Source: Clostridia bacterium (GTDB lineage: Bacteria > Bacillota > Clostridia > Lachnospirales > Lachnospiraceae). Taken from it: a stretch of DNA of 64,000 nt. Of the stretch, positions 1 to 8,222 are shown in pieces. Both the position numbers and the translations under genes were made by a program. Within the stretch, counting starts at the first letter, position 1, and the number at the start of each line of letters is the position of its first letter. Under the pieces are notes generated by a model, which was not told the DNA's origin, did not search any database, and saw only the letters and a list, made by a program, of their open reading frames with translations. The DNA lies in NCBI GenBank assembly GCA_910575625.1, contig CAJTFD010000012.1, positions 1 to 64,000 on the forward strand, written 5' to 3'.

Positions 1-132
1 GCGACTGATGCATGGGATCATAACATATATTGTCACGGATATGAAAAAGATCGTGTGTTATCATATCCGAAGGAATCGCCAGGCATATCTGTCGCATAGA
101 AAGACCACACTTATAAAAAGTTCGCTGTAGTA

Positions 133-298
133 CTAGAGCGTGTCTTCAAAATCATTCACGCCACCTGCAAGCTCCACTTTGCGGCAGATCTGGCCCGCTT
201 TCGGTCAGCGTAGCCCGCTACGCCTTCCTCATTTGGGCCAGATCCTCCACAAATTGTGACTTACAGTTGACATAAAGTATTTTTGAGACACGCTCTAG
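133..298. repeat. Palindromic MITE-like repeat, family 1, copy A
   Basis: This 166-bp element is bounded on both sides by CTAGAGCGTGTCT in inverted orientation and has a central palindrome GCGTAGCCCGCTACGC. Near-complete copies of the same length lie at 9802-9967 (inverted relative to this one) and 31198-31363, and shorter derivatives at 8749-8798, 5523-5541 and 52571-52600. No coding capacity is seen. The conserved ends and length suggest a non-autonomous mobile element or a large transcribed hairpin. Positions 1-132 before it hold nothing I can name. Confidence 0.8.
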
Positions 299-330
299 AA
301 ATAGATCAAGATGGACAGGGGGATGTATAG

Positions 331-834
331 ATGGGCAGATGCTGGTTGATGCTGCTGGTCATTTTTCTGCTCGGCGGCTGTGCGCCGGATGAGCCTGTAA
401 GACCAAAAGCACAGAGAGAGGAAGAAAAGGAGACACCAGATCCCGTGGTGGAGGTGGAAGGGATATGGGCTTTTGCGGGGGTGGGCGCGGACATCGAGGC
501 TCCCGTGGGGGCGGAAAACGCCCGCTATTTTATAGTTGGGGACGCGGTCGCGGAGATCCGGTTTGTCCGAAATGATGTGGCGTACAGCTATAAGGCTTCC
601 AAGTCGGAGGCGGACTTAAATGCCCAGCAGGGCGGGGCGCGGGAAGTGGAGGGCGTGCAGGCGCAGGTGGATGACCGCGCGATCCCCATACAGGAAACGG
701 ACGGCGGCCTCACTGCCACATGGAGATGGGGTTCAGTCTCATATAGCCTGACGGCAGAGGGACCGGTGGACGTGCAGATCATGCGGACGCTGGTGGAGGA
801 GCTGGCCCGGGAGACCATGCCCGTGAAAATATGA
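331..834 (+). CDS. Predicted lipoprotein of unknown function
   Basis: The 167-residue protein starts with a short positive stretch, a hydrophobic segment and a lipobox (LLGGC, Cys at about residue 17), so it should be exported and lipid-anchored. After the Cys comes an acidic, proline-rich linker. The remainder (about residues 40-167) is probably a small beta-rich extracytoplasmic domain that I do not recognise. A GGGGG-type ribosome binding site lies about 10 bases before the ATG. It stands alone between repeat copy A and the promoter of the infC operon. Function unknown. Confidence 0.7.
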   Translation: MGRCWLMLLVIFLLGGCAPDEPVRPKAQREEEKETPDPVVEVEGIWAFAGVGADIEAPVGAENARYFIVGDAVAEIRFVRNDVAYSYKASKSEADLNAQQGGAREVEGVQAQVDDRAIPIQETDGGLTATWRWGSVSYSLTAEGPVDVQIMRTLVEELARETMPVKI

Positions 835-843
835 AAAATGTCC

Positions 844-872
844 TTGACGTCACGTCCGATCTGTGGTAGAGT
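844..872 (+). promoter_or_regulatory. Promoter of the infC-rpmI-rplT operon
   Basis: TTGACG (844-849), a 17-base spacer and TAGAGT (867-872) form a good sigma-A-type promoter. It is placed to start a leader of about 200 nt before infC. Confidence 0.7.
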
Positions 873-879
873 ATTAAAG

Positions 880-1090
880 TACGAGAAAACAAAGCAGAGC
901 ATCCACTCTCACCTTAGCGCAGAGGCGACTAATGGTTTATAAATGATCATCCGGGATTTCTGTTATCCCATGCAGAGGCTGTATCGCAGCCGGTGTATGA
1001 GGTCGTCCTATCGGGTCATGATGTAAGTGTGGATAGTGATGCTGTCTACACTTTTTTATGGTTTTAATCTAGGTATGGAGGTGCACTACA
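880..1090 (+). promoter_or_regulatory. Ribosomal protein L20-type leader with attenuator
   Basis: About 200 nt of structured, non-coding leader precedes infC and ends in a terminator-like hairpin at 1025-1057: a GTGTGGATAG/CTGTCTACAC stem with wobble pairs followed by six T. In Firmicutes the infC-rpmI-rplT operon is repressed by L20 binding its own leader and promoting premature termination. Position and architecture fit that; the exact L20-binding fold was not modelled. Confidence 0.65.
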
Positions 1091-1597
1091 ATTAGCAATT
1101 TAATGATCAATGAACAAATCAGAGACAAAGAGGTACGTTTGATTGGTTCGAAAGGGGAGCAGTTGGGGATCATGTCCGCGAAGGAGGCCATGTTCAAGGC
1201 ACAAGATGCAGGGCTGGATCTGGTAAAGGTAGCTCCTATGGCAAAACCGCCCGTATGTAAGATCATCGACTACGGGAAATATAAGTATGAACTGGCCAGG
1301 AAAGAAAAGGAAGCCAGAAAGAAGCAGAAGACCATTGATATCAAGGAAGTGCGTCTTTCACCGAACATTGAAGCGAATGACATTAAGACCAAGGCGACCG
1401 CAGCTAGAAAATTTATCACCAAAGGCGATAAGGTCAAAGTGACCCTGCGGTTCAGGGGCCGTGAGATCGCACATATGCAGTCTAGCAAACACGTTTTGGA
1501 AGATTTTGCAGAACTTCTGTCAGATATTGCAGTTGTGGAAAAAGGCCTGAAAGTGGAAGGCAGGAGCATGACTATGTTTTTAGCTGAAAAACGTTAA
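1091..1597 (+). CDS. infC: Translation initiation factor IF-3, ATT start
   Basis: IF-3 binds the 30S subunit, blocks premature 50S joining and proofreads start codon choice. The protein shows the N-domain motif INEQIRDKEVRLIG, the linker with KPPVCKIIDYGKYKYE, a lysine-rich KEKEARKKQK segment and the C-domain with GDKVKVTLRFRGRE. I place the start at ATT 1091: GGAGG at 1077-1081 is 9 bases before ATT but 21 bases before the next ATG (1103), and infC is known for non-AUG starts that let IF-3 repress itself. First gene of infC-rpmI-rplT. Confidence 0.93.
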   Translation: MSNLMINEQIRDKEVRLIGSKGEQLGIMSAKEAMFKAQDAGLDLVKVAPMAKPPVCKIIDYGKYKYELARKEKEARKKQKTIDIKEVRLSPNIEANDIKTKATAARKFITKGDKVKVTLRFRGREIAHMQSSKHVLEDFAELLSDIAVVEKGLKVEGRSMTMFLAEKR

Positions 1598-1649
1598 AAA
1601 TGGGATAGTTGCAGATAAATTTCGGTATGAGCAAGGAGGAATCTAAAAA

Positions 1650-1847
1650 ATGCCAAAAATGAAAACTTGTAAATCCGCTGCAAAGCGGTTCAAAAAGACC
1701 GGAACAGGAAAATTAGTTAGAAATAAAGCGTACAAGAGCCATATCTTGACCAAAAAATCCCCGAAGAGGAAGAGAAACCTGAGAAAGTCAACGGTTACAG
1801 ATGCTGCAAATGCAAAGGTAATGAAGAGGGCGCTGCCGTATTTATAG
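1650..1847 (+). CDS. rpmI: 50S ribosomal protein L35
   Basis: A 65-residue, strongly basic protein with the family-typical start [20 protein letters not shown] and a C-terminal half rich in Lys and Arg. It is a structural protein of the large ribosomal subunit. The gene lies between infC and rplT in the classic order, with an AAGGAGG site just upstream and 18 bases before rplT, so it is co-transcribed and under the same leader control. Confidence 0.97.
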   Translation: MPKMKTCKSAAKRFKKTGTGKLVRNKAYKSHILTKKSPKRKRNLRKSTVTDAANAKVMKRALPYL

Positions 1848-1865
1848 AACAGGAGGGATTTTAAG

Positions 1866-2222
1866 ATGGCAAGGATCAAAGGTGGATTAAACGCAAAGAA
1901 AAGACATAAAAGAGTATTGAAACTGGCAAAGGGTTACAGGGGCGCGCGCTCAAAACAGTACAGGATCGCGAAGCAGTCTGTGATGAGGGCTCTGGCCAGC
2001 TCCTATGCAGGACGGAAACAGAGGAAACGTCAGTTCAGGCAGCTGTGGATCGCGCGTATCAACGCTGCCGCCAGGCTGAACGGTCTTTCTTATAGTAAAT
2101 TCATGTACGGATTGAAGCTGGCGGATATCAACATAAACAGGAAGATGCTGGCAGAGATGGCTGTCAACGATGCGGAAGGATTTACCGCCCTGGCAGAAGT
2201 TGCTAAAAGTAAGATCGCATAA
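1866..2222 (+). CDS. rplT: 50S ribosomal protein L20
   Basis: The 118-residue protein has the extended basic N-terminal tail ([20 protein letters not shown]) that reaches into 23S rRNA, followed by the globular domain ([19 protein letters not shown]). L20 is needed early in 50S assembly and in Firmicutes is the feedback repressor of its own operon through the upstream leader. Length is standard. Last gene of the operon, followed by a strong terminator. Confidence 0.97.
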   Translation: MARIKGGLNAKKRHKRVLKLAKGYRGARSKQYRIAKQSVMRALASSYAGRKQRKRQFRQLWIARINAAARLNGLSYSKFMYGLKLADININRKMLAEMAVNDAEGFTALAEVAKSKIA

Positions 2223-2258
2223 GATTGTATAGGGATACGTAAGATATGATGGCAGAGA

Positions 2259-2292
2259 AAAACCCCGTGGGATTGATCCGGGGTTTTTTCTA
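2259..2292 (+). terminator. Terminator of infC-rpmI-rplT
   Basis: AACCCCG and CCGGGGTT form a GC-rich stem around a loop of about ten bases, followed by six T. It lies 36 bases after the rplT stop. Confidence 0.85.
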
Positions 2293-2320
2293 TGTCATTT
2301 TTTGTGCCCTCGTCGATCTG

Positions 2321-3022
2321 TCAATCCAGTAGCAGCCGGTCTACAGTGACGAACACATAACCTTTTTTCGTCAGGATGTCTATGACCCGCAGTGCGGCCT
2401 GCACGGAGCTGGCGGAAGCGTCGTGCATGAGGATGATATCTCCGTCCTCTGCCTTGCTGACCACTTTCTCCACCACCTGGTCCGCGTTGTCTGTGTTCCA
2501 ATCCAGGGGATCTATATCCCAGAAGACGGGGAGCATGGTGACGGTGCAGTCCAGGCCTTCCCGCCATTCTCCGAAAGGCGGGCGGACGTAGGCGGGGTAT
2601 TGGCCTGTGATCTCGAATATGGCATTGGAAGTCTTTGTGATCTGGCTGCAGGCTTCGTTTTCGGGGAGTTTGTTCAGCTGTACATGGTCAAAGGTATGGT
2701 TGCCGATCAGATGTCCGTCCTCATGCATGCGTTTGACAATAGCTTCATTGCCCATGATGTTCTTCCCCATGAGGAAAAAGCTGACCTTGACATCCCGTTT
2801 CTCAAGGCCGTCCAGGAGCTGCGGTGTGTAGACAGGGTGGGGGCCGTCGTCGAAAGTGAGGGCGAGGATCGGCTGTTCCCGGTCTGTTCTGGAACGGGTG
2901 TCTGTGGAAGCTGTGGGGCCGACGGCTTTCCCGCTCCAGGCGAGCCCTAGGAGCAGCAGGAAGATGCCTGTGCAGGCATAGAGCAGATATCCGAGTTTGT
3001 GAGCCAAAGGACAACACTCCAT
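2321..3022 (-). CDS. Polysaccharide deacetylase (NodB domain), membrane-anchored
   Basis: The 233-residue protein has an N-terminal hydrophobic segment (about residues 10-30) and a carbohydrate esterase family 4 NodB domain. Visible motifs are LTFDDGPHP (catalytic Asp and first metal Asp), HLIGNHTFDH (HxxxH metal ligands), YVRPPFGEWR (catalytic groove Arg), DWNT and the final IILMHD. Such enzymes remove N-acetyl groups from peptidoglycan or other GlcNAc polymers outside the membrane, often giving lysozyme resistance or acting in sporulation; the substrate cannot be read from sequence. Start is ATG at 3022. Confidence 0.88.
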   Translation of the reverse strand: MECCPLAHKLGYLLYACTGIFLLLLGLAWSGKAVGPTASTDTRSRTDREQPILALTFDDGPHPVYTPQLLDGLEKRDVKVSFFLMGKNIMGNEAIVKRMHEDGHLIGNHTFDHVQLNKLPENEACSQITKTSNAIFEITGQYPAYVRPPFGEWREGLDCTVTMLPVFWDIDPLDWNTDNADQVVEKVVSKAEDGDIILMHDASASSVQAALRVIDILTKKGYVFVTVDRLLLD

Positions 3023-3388
3023 ATGAACAATGTTACTGTCATTATATGCCTGTAAAAAAGGGGGTATTCGGTTTAGATTGGGGATTTTTTTAAAAAATAT
3101 TCTGAAAAATAATATTTTTTTGGATCAAGGGGTTGTAATTTGATGTATTTTTTTGTATAATATAAATAACTATTCAGGAATTCATCCTTCATAGTCACAA
3201 GCAATGCATATGTATGGTATTGTATAGCGTACAGATGTGTACACTGATATGCCGGGATTTTGGCAGCGCGCGCAAAGACCCGGCATGGTGGCTATCGAAT
3301 CATTGGATCAGTATCCGATTTCTATATCCAGGACATCTTTTGTGCTCCATCCAGACAAGGATCAAAGTCTTGCTCTGCCTGTTCCGTA
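3023..3388. other. AT-rich intergenic region with an orphan plus-strand promoter
   Basis: This gap holds an AT-rich tract and a good promoter-like pair, TTGTAA (3133-3138) and TATAAT (3156-3161) with a 17-base spacer, facing the convergent xerD gene. About 90 bases downstream TGCCGGG (3252) and CCCGGCA (3279) can pair. No credible coding region follows on that strand, so a small or antisense RNA is possible but unproven. Confidence 0.4.
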
Positions 3389-4273
3389 TTATCCGCGGGG
3401 GTGGCTGTTTATGTATACGTCCCTTATCTTGTTCGAGTTCAGATGCAGATAGACTTGTGTGGTGGAGATATCGGCGTGGCCGAGCATTTCCTGTACGCTC
3501 TTGACGTCCGCGCCGTTCTGGATCAGATGCGCCGCGAAAGAATGGCGGAGCGTGTGAGGTGTGATATCCCCTGTGATCCCGGCGGATTTTGCGTATCCTT
3601 TGAGCATCTTCCAGAAACCCTGTCGGCTCATGGCATGTCCGGAACAGTTGGTGAATAGGCTCGTGGTCTCATTTTTTTTGACCAGGGGTTCACGGGCCTG
3701 GTCCAGGTATTGCTTGAGCGCGCGTCTGGATGCCTGGTTCATGGGGATGACCCGCTCTTTTCCGTTCTCGTGGCAGGTGATGTAGCCCAGGGACAGGTTC
3801 ACGTTGTCGAGTTGGAGATGGATCAGTTCGCTGACACGCATCCCTGTGGCGTACAAAAGTTCCAGCATGGCTTTGTCCCGCAGGCCTTTCGCTGTCTGGA
3901 CATCGGGCTGACCGAGCAGCAGGTCCACCTCTTTGACGGTCAGGATTTCCGGGACTTTCTTTTCCACACGCGGAGGTTTTAAGTTTTCCGCCGGGTTGTC
4001 CTCGATCAGGTGTTCCCGGAAAAGATACTGGTAGAGCGCGCGGACGGAGGCTACGTTCCTGGATATGGTGGAGGACGCGAAGTTCTTTTTTTCCATATGG
4101 AGGATGAACGCGTCCAGGGTTGTCCGCGTTGCATCTGTAAACTTATCGATACCATGCTCCTGGAGGTAGGAGGCTAGTTTCTGAAGATCTCTTTTGTAAG
4201 AAATTTCTGTGTTTTGAGAAGTCTGTTTGTTCGTATGTAAATAACTGATGAAATCCTGGATCGCATTTTCCAT
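3389..4273 (-). CDS. xerD: Tyrosine recombinase XerD
   Basis: A 294-residue Xer recombinase that resolves chromosome dimers at dif with its partner protein. The N-terminal SAM-like DNA-binding domain (residues 1 to about 90) is followed by the catalytic domain with Arg in ATGMRVSEL, HTLRHSFAAH (His-x-x-Arg), GHADISTTQ and the Tyr nucleophile in VYLHL. I chose the ATG at 4273 because it has AGGAGG eight bases upstream and gives the family length; the reading frame stays open far upstream but that extension is not protein-like. XerD rather than XerC is the likelier call from the N-terminus. Confidence 0.9.
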   Translation of the reverse strand: MENAIQDFISYLHTNKQTSQNTEISYKRDLQKLASYLQEHGIDKFTDATRTTLDAFILHMEKKNFASSTISRNVASVRALYQYLFREHLIEDNPAENLKPPRVEKKVPEILTVKEVDLLLGQPDVQTAKGLRDKAMLELLYATGMRVSELIHLQLDNVNLSLGYITCHENGKERVIPMNQASRRALKQYLDQAREPLVKKNETTSLFTNCSGHAMSRQGFWKMLKGYAKSAGITGDITPHTLRHSFAAHLIQNGADVKSVQEMLGHADISTTQVYLHLNSNKIRDVYINSHPRG

Positions 4274-4408
4274 TTTATCCGCCTCCTTATAGATGATTTC
4301 TCTCATCATTATATCTGTTTTTGGGGGTAAAAGCAAATGCTTTTTGCCTTGCATGTTGGAAAGCCAGGTGATATGATAGAAAAACGATCTAGGAGGAGGC
4401 GAGGACAA

Positions 4409-5341
4409 GTGCACCCATCTTGGAGGGGGAAACCTTACTATTCCCTGGATGCCATGCTCCGGCAGCGATTTGGGGAGAAGATCTACAAGATCACATTGAA
4501 CGGAGGGATGACCTGCCCGAATCGGGACGGGACTGTGGGCCGGGGCGGCTGTATCTTCTGCAGTGCGGGCGGTTCCGGGGATTTTGCGGGGGATGCGGCC
4601 ATGGCCATTCCCGAGCAGATCGAAGAGCAGATACGCGCCATCCGACAAAAGCGGCCCGTGCGCAGGTTCATCGCTTATTTTCAGGCCTATACGAATACCT
4701 ATGCGCCGGTGGGATATCTGGAGAAGATCTTCTGGGAGGCGCTGCGCCATCCGGATGTCGCCGGTCTTTCCATCGGAACGCGTCCGGACTGCCTGCCCGA
4801 GGAGACGCTGGATCTGTTGGCGGATCTGAACCGGGAGAAACCCGTCTGGGTGGAATTGGGCCTGCAGACGGTCCACGCGCGCACGGCCCGGTATATCCGC
4901 AGGGGCTATGATCTGGTATGTTTTGAACAGGCGGTGGCGGGGCTGCACAGCCGGGGGCTGGAGATCGTGGTGCACACGATCTTGGGATTGCCGGGGGAAT
5001 CCAAGGCGGATATGCTGGAGACAGTCGCCTATCTCAACAGACAGCCCATCCAGGGGATCAAACTGCAGCTTTTGCATATCTTAAAGGATACAGACCTGGC
5101 CGCGGATCATCAGGCGGGGAAGTTTACGGTCCTTTCCCGGGAGGCGTATCTGGATCTGGTGGTGTCCTGCCTGGAACATCTGTCGCCGGAGATCGTGGTC
5201 CATCGGATCACCGGGGACGGGCCGAAGACGCTGCTGATCGCGCCGCTGTGGAGCAGCCGGAAGCGGGAAGTCCTCAACGCGCTCCATCACAAGATGAAGA
5301 TGGAGGATACCTGGCAGGGCCGGTGTTTTGTGTCGGACTAG
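4409..5341 (+). CDS. Radical SAM protein, TIGR01212/YhcC family
   Basis: A 310-residue radical SAM enzyme. The family signature WRGKPYYSL opens the protein, and CPNRDGTVGRGGCIFC carries the three cluster cysteines in the wider spacing typical of the YhcC branch. A GTG at 4409 with AGGAGGAGG just before it is preferred over an ATG 72 bases upstream that has no ribosome site. Members are linked to tRNA or other RNA modification, but the reaction is not settled. It lies divergent from xerD and is followed by palindromic repeats. Confidence 0.85.
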   Translation: MHPSWRGKPYYSLDAMLRQRFGEKIYKITLNGGMTCPNRDGTVGRGGCIFCSAGGSGDFAGDAAMAIPEQIEEQIRAIRQKRPVRRFIAYFQAYTNTYAPVGYLEKIFWEALRHPDVAGLSIGTRPDCLPEETLDLLADLNREKPVWVELGLQTVHARTARYIRRGYDLVCFEQAVAGLHSRGLEIVVHTILGLPGESKADMLETVAYLNRQPIQGIKLQLLHILKDTDLAADHQAGKFTVLSREAYLDLVVSCLEHLSPEIVVHRITGDGPKTLLIAPLWSSRKREVLNALHHKMKMEDTWQGRCFVSD

Positions 5342-5362
5342 TACTCTATCCGGCTAGAGTAC
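5341..5362. repeat. Short perfect inverted repeat
   Basis: GTACTCTA and TAGAGTAC flank a six-base loop directly at the stop codon of the radical SAM gene. It abuts the larger palindromic repeat that follows and has no T tract, so it is not a standard terminator. Confidence 0.6.
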
Positions 5363-5367
5363 TAATA

Positions 5368-5520
5368 CTCCATCCGGCCAGAAATCATAGTTTGGCTCCG
5401 CCTGCTCAGCACCATTGCGTCGTTAAGATTTCTAACCGATGCACCGCATCGCCGTCGAAATCTTGCCTAGCACTGGCACAGATCAGACAAAGCCAAACTA
5501 CAGTTTCTGACTGGATGGAG
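5368..5520. repeat. Palindromic MITE-like repeat, family 2
   Basis: Two 30-base arms (5368-5397 and 5491-5520) are inverted copies of each other with about five mismatches, enclosing 93 bases. No open frame of interest is present. It is a different family from the CTAGAGCGTGTCT elements, although a family 1 end fragment sits right next to it at 5523. Confidence 0.7.
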
Positions 5521-5522
5521 CA

Positions 5523-5541
5523 CTAGAGTGTGTCTTAAAAC
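5523..5541. repeat. End fragment of family 1 repeat
   Basis: CTAGAGTGTGTCTTAAAA matches the terminal inverted repeat of the 166-bp elements at 9802 and 31198. Only this one end is present; it runs directly into the ribosome binding site of the next gene. Confidence 0.6.
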
Positions 5542-5556
5542 TTGGAGGAGAGTGCC

Positions 5557-6069
5557 ATGCCCAGACCACAAACTTTATATAAATTGATCATCTTATACAT
5601 GCTGGATAAAGTCAAGCATCCGCTGACCAATTCCCAGATCTCGAATTTCATATTGGATCATGACTACACCACGTACTTCCATCTCCAGGAGACGATCACG
5701 GATATGGCTGAGTCCGGACTGGTCTCTGTGGATATGGTGCGGGATACTTCGTACTATAAGATCACGGAGGAGGGGACAACGACATTGTCCTATTTTACAA
5801 ATGAGATATCTGGTGTGATCAAGGAGGAGATCCATGTTTATCTGGAGGAGCACGGCGTGGAGATGCAGAACCGGACGGCTGTGCTGGCGGATTATTATAA
5901 GAGCACGGCACAGGAATATGCAGTCCGGTGCCAGGTGAAGGAGCGGGGGGCCAATCTCATAGATCTGACACTGGCCGTTCCTACAGAGGAAGCGGCCAGG
6001 TCTATCTGTCAGAACTGGGAAGGGAAATGCCAGGAGGTCTATGCGTATCTGATGGAAAAACTGCTCTGA
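5557..6069 (+). CDS. DUF4364 family protein, PadR/wHTH-like
   Basis: A 170-residue protein with an N-terminal winged-helix-like region (LYKLIILYMLDKVKHPLTNSQ, then a YYKITEEG wing) and a C-terminal domain of unknown role. DUF4364 proteins are widespread single-copy proteins of Clostridia, presumed DNA-binding. The ATG at 5557 is chosen because GGAGGAG lies just before it; a TTG further upstream overlaps that site. It converges with rarA, with only 10 bases between the two stops. Confidence 0.8.
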   Translation: MPRPQTLYKLIILYMLDKVKHPLTNSQISNFILDHDYTTYFHLQETITDMAESGLVSVDMVRDTSYYKITEEGTTTLSYFTNEISGVIKEEIHVYLEEHGVEMQNRTAVLADYYKSTAQEYAVRCQVKERGANLIDLTLAVPTEEAARSICQNWEGKCQEVYAYLMEKLL

Positions 6070-6079
6070 TATAGATCCG

Positions 6080-7399
6080 TTAAATGTTTTCTTTGATGGC
6101 TTTTAAATGTTCTTTTATCTGTTTTTCATAGCCTAGGTCGCCTGGCTCGTAGAAATGGGCGTCCTGGATCTCGTCGGGCAGGTATTGCTGCTGGACGTAA
6201 TGGTTGGGGTAGTCGTGGGCGTATCGGTAGCCGATGCCGCGGTCCAGTTTTTTTGCGCCGGGGTAATGGGAATCCTGCAGGTGAGGCGGTACGGTGGTGC
6301 GGACCGTGCGCACGCTCTCCATGGCAAGGGAGATGGCGTTGACCGCAGCGTTGCTCTTAGGTGCGCAGGCCACATAGGAAGCGGCCTGGGAGAGGATGAT
6401 CTGTGACTCGGGCATCCCCACCCGTTCCACGGCCTGGGCGGCGGAGACGGCCACGGTGAGGGCCATGGGGTCAGCGTTTCCCACGTCTTCAGAGGCGCAG
6501 ATCATGATGCGGCGGGCGATGAATTTTACATCCTCCCCGGCGTACAGCATCTTTGCCAGGTAGTAGACCGCAGCGTCCGGGTCTGAGCCGCGCATGCTCT
6601 TGATGAAAGCGGAGATGATGTCGTAGTGGTTGTCGCCCCCTTTGTCATAGCGGATCACACGTTTCTGGATGCACTGGGAGGCGGTCTCCAGGTCGATGTG
6701 GATCTTGCCGTCTGCGCTGCGCTGCGTGGTCAGTATCCCCAGTTCCAACGCGTTGAGAGCTGAACGCGCGTCGCCTCCGGCCATGTCTGCCAGGAAGTCG
6801 GCCGCGTCCGTTTCCAGGACGGCGTTGTAGTCGCCCATCCCTTTTTCGCAGTCTGAGACGGCCCGCAGGAGCAGGGTGCGGATGGCTTCTGTGTCCAGGG
6901 CTCTCAGCTCAAAGATGATGGAACGGGATAATAAAGCCCCGTTTACCTCGAAATATGGGTTCTCGGTGGTCGCGCCGATGAGGATGATGGTCCCGTCCTC
7001 CACGAAAGGCAGGAGGTAATCCTGCTGGCTTTTGTTGAACCGGTGGATCTCGTCGATGAAGAGGATGGTCTTTTTGCCGTAGGCCCCCAGATCCTGCTGG
7101 GCCTGTTTGACCACCTGTTCCATATCTTTTTTTCCGGCCGCTGTGGCGTTGATCTGGGTGAAAATGGTGCTGGTGGTGTTGGCGATCACCTTTGCCAGGG
7201 TGGTCTTCCCTGTGCCAGGCGGACCGTAGAAGATCACGGAGCTTAATTTATCTGCCATGATGGCCCGGTAGAGCAGTTTGTCTTTTCCGATGATGTGCTC
7301 CTGGCCAACCACTTCTTCAAGGGCGGTGGGGCGCAGGCGGGAAGCCAGGGGGGATTCTTTTTCTAAGGTTTTTTGTTTTGCATATTCAAATAGATCCAT
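6080..7399 (-). CDS. rarA: Replication-associated recombination protein A (AAA ATPase)
   Basis: A 439-residue clamp-loader-like ATPase of the RarA/MgsA/WRNIP1 family, acting at stalled forks. Visible are the Walker A GPPGTGKTTLAK (about residues 59-70), Walker B ILFIDEIHRF, sensor 1 GATTENPYFE, the arginine-finger region LLSRS, and the C-terminal tetramerisation domain with YPGAKKLDRGIGYRYAHDYP. Length is normal. It lies 43 bases downstream of sfsA on the same strand and is probably co-transcribed with it. Confidence 0.93.
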   Translation of the reverse strand: MDLFEYAKQKTLEKESPLASRLRPTALEEVVGQEHIIGKDKLLYRAIMADKLSSVIFYGPPGTGKTTLAKVIANTTSTIFTQINATAAGKKDMEQVVKQAQQDLGAYGKKTILFIDEIHRFNKSQQDYLLPFVEDGTIILIGATTENPYFEVNGALLSRSIIFELRALDTEAIRTLLLRAVSDCEKGMGDYNAVLETDAADFLADMAGGDARSALNALELGILTTQRSADGKIHIDLETASQCIQKRVIRYDKGGDNHYDIISAFIKSMRGSDPDAAVYYLAKMLYAGEDVKFIARRIMICASEDVGNADPMALTVAVSAAQAVERVGMPESQIILSQAASYVACAPKSNAAVNAISLAMESVRTVRTTVPPHLQDSHYPGAKKLDRGIGYRYAHDYPNHYVQQQYLPDEIQDAHFYEPGDLGYEKQIKEHLKAIKENI

Positions 7400-7442
7400 T
7401 TCTGCCTCCTTTATGGTCTGTATCGCTGATCTGTCTGATCGA

Positions 7443-8144
7443 TCAGGTTGGTTCTTTCAGGTTTATGGGAATGGGGGTGTCCAATGTGATCTCATCCGGC
7501 CTGACTTGGCAGCCGTAGGCCTGGATCTGTACACCTGCCTGCTGTGCTTCTTGTAAAGCTTGGCCAAATTCCGGATGGGTGGCCCAGTTTGGCGCAAATC
7601 CTTTTATCCCGGACATCTGTATGACGAAGATCAGATAGGCCTCGTAGCCGTCCTGGACGCATTGCATCAGTTCCCGGACGTGTTTGACGCCTCTCTGTGT
7701 GGGCGCGTCTGGGAAACGGGCCTGCCGGTCTATTTCCAGAGTCACGCCTTTTACCTCCAGGTAGGCTTTCCGTCTGGGTGTTTTTATGGTCTCCACGTAT
7801 AGGTCAAACCGGGAATTCCCGTAGCTTTTTTCCATCTGGATGCGGGCGTCCTTTGGAAATAGAGGACCTTTTTGCAGCCATTCTGCCACAACATGGTTGG
7901 GGATCTGGGAATCCATATTTATGAGCATGTCCCCTTTTTCCACGCAGATCAGGTCGTAGCGGGTCTTCCGGCTGGGGTTATCGCTCTCCTGTAAGTAGAC
8001 GGGGACGCCGGGGAGCAGGAGTTCCCGGCAGCGGCCGGTGTTTTTCACATGGCAGGGAAGGGTCTCGCCGCCTATGTCCACGTGGGCCACGAAACGGTTG
8101 GGCCTGTCCAGGAACCTGCCTTTTATGATGCGGTCATATTTCAT
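7443..8144 (-). CDS. sfsA: SfsA family DNA/RNA nuclease-like protein
   Basis: The 233-residue protein has the SfsA layout: an N-terminal OB-like part with FVAHVDIGGETLPCHVKNTG and GRCRELLLPG, then a PD-(D/E)XK-like domain with SRFDLY and AYLEVKGVTLE, and FPDAPTQRGVKHVRELM. SfsA was first linked to maltose gene expression; DNA binding and nuclease activity are proposed. First gene of an sfsA-rarA pair on the minus strand. Confidence 0.92.
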   Translation of the reverse strand: MKYDRIIKGRFLDRPNRFVAHVDIGGETLPCHVKNTGRCRELLLPGVPVYLQESDNPSRKTRYDLICVEKGDMLINMDSQIPNHVVAEWLQKGPLFPKDARIQMEKSYGNSRFDLYVETIKTPRRKAYLEVKGVTLEIDRQARFPDAPTQRGVKHVRELMQCVQDGYEAYLIFVIQMSGIKGFAPNWATHPEFGQALQEAQQAGVQIQAYGCQVRPDEITLDTPIPINLKEPT

Positions 8145-8222
8145 TGCTGTCTCCTTATTTCTTATGTACAGTTGTATTTTATCCGATAATCACAGTGTGA
8201 GTATATGTAGGGCAAAGAGGAG

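Noticed and set aside
4274..5077. Long N-terminal extension of the xerD frame
   Set aside because: Antisense to the radical SAM gene and not protein-like; ATG 4273 with AGGAGG gives the normal XerD length.
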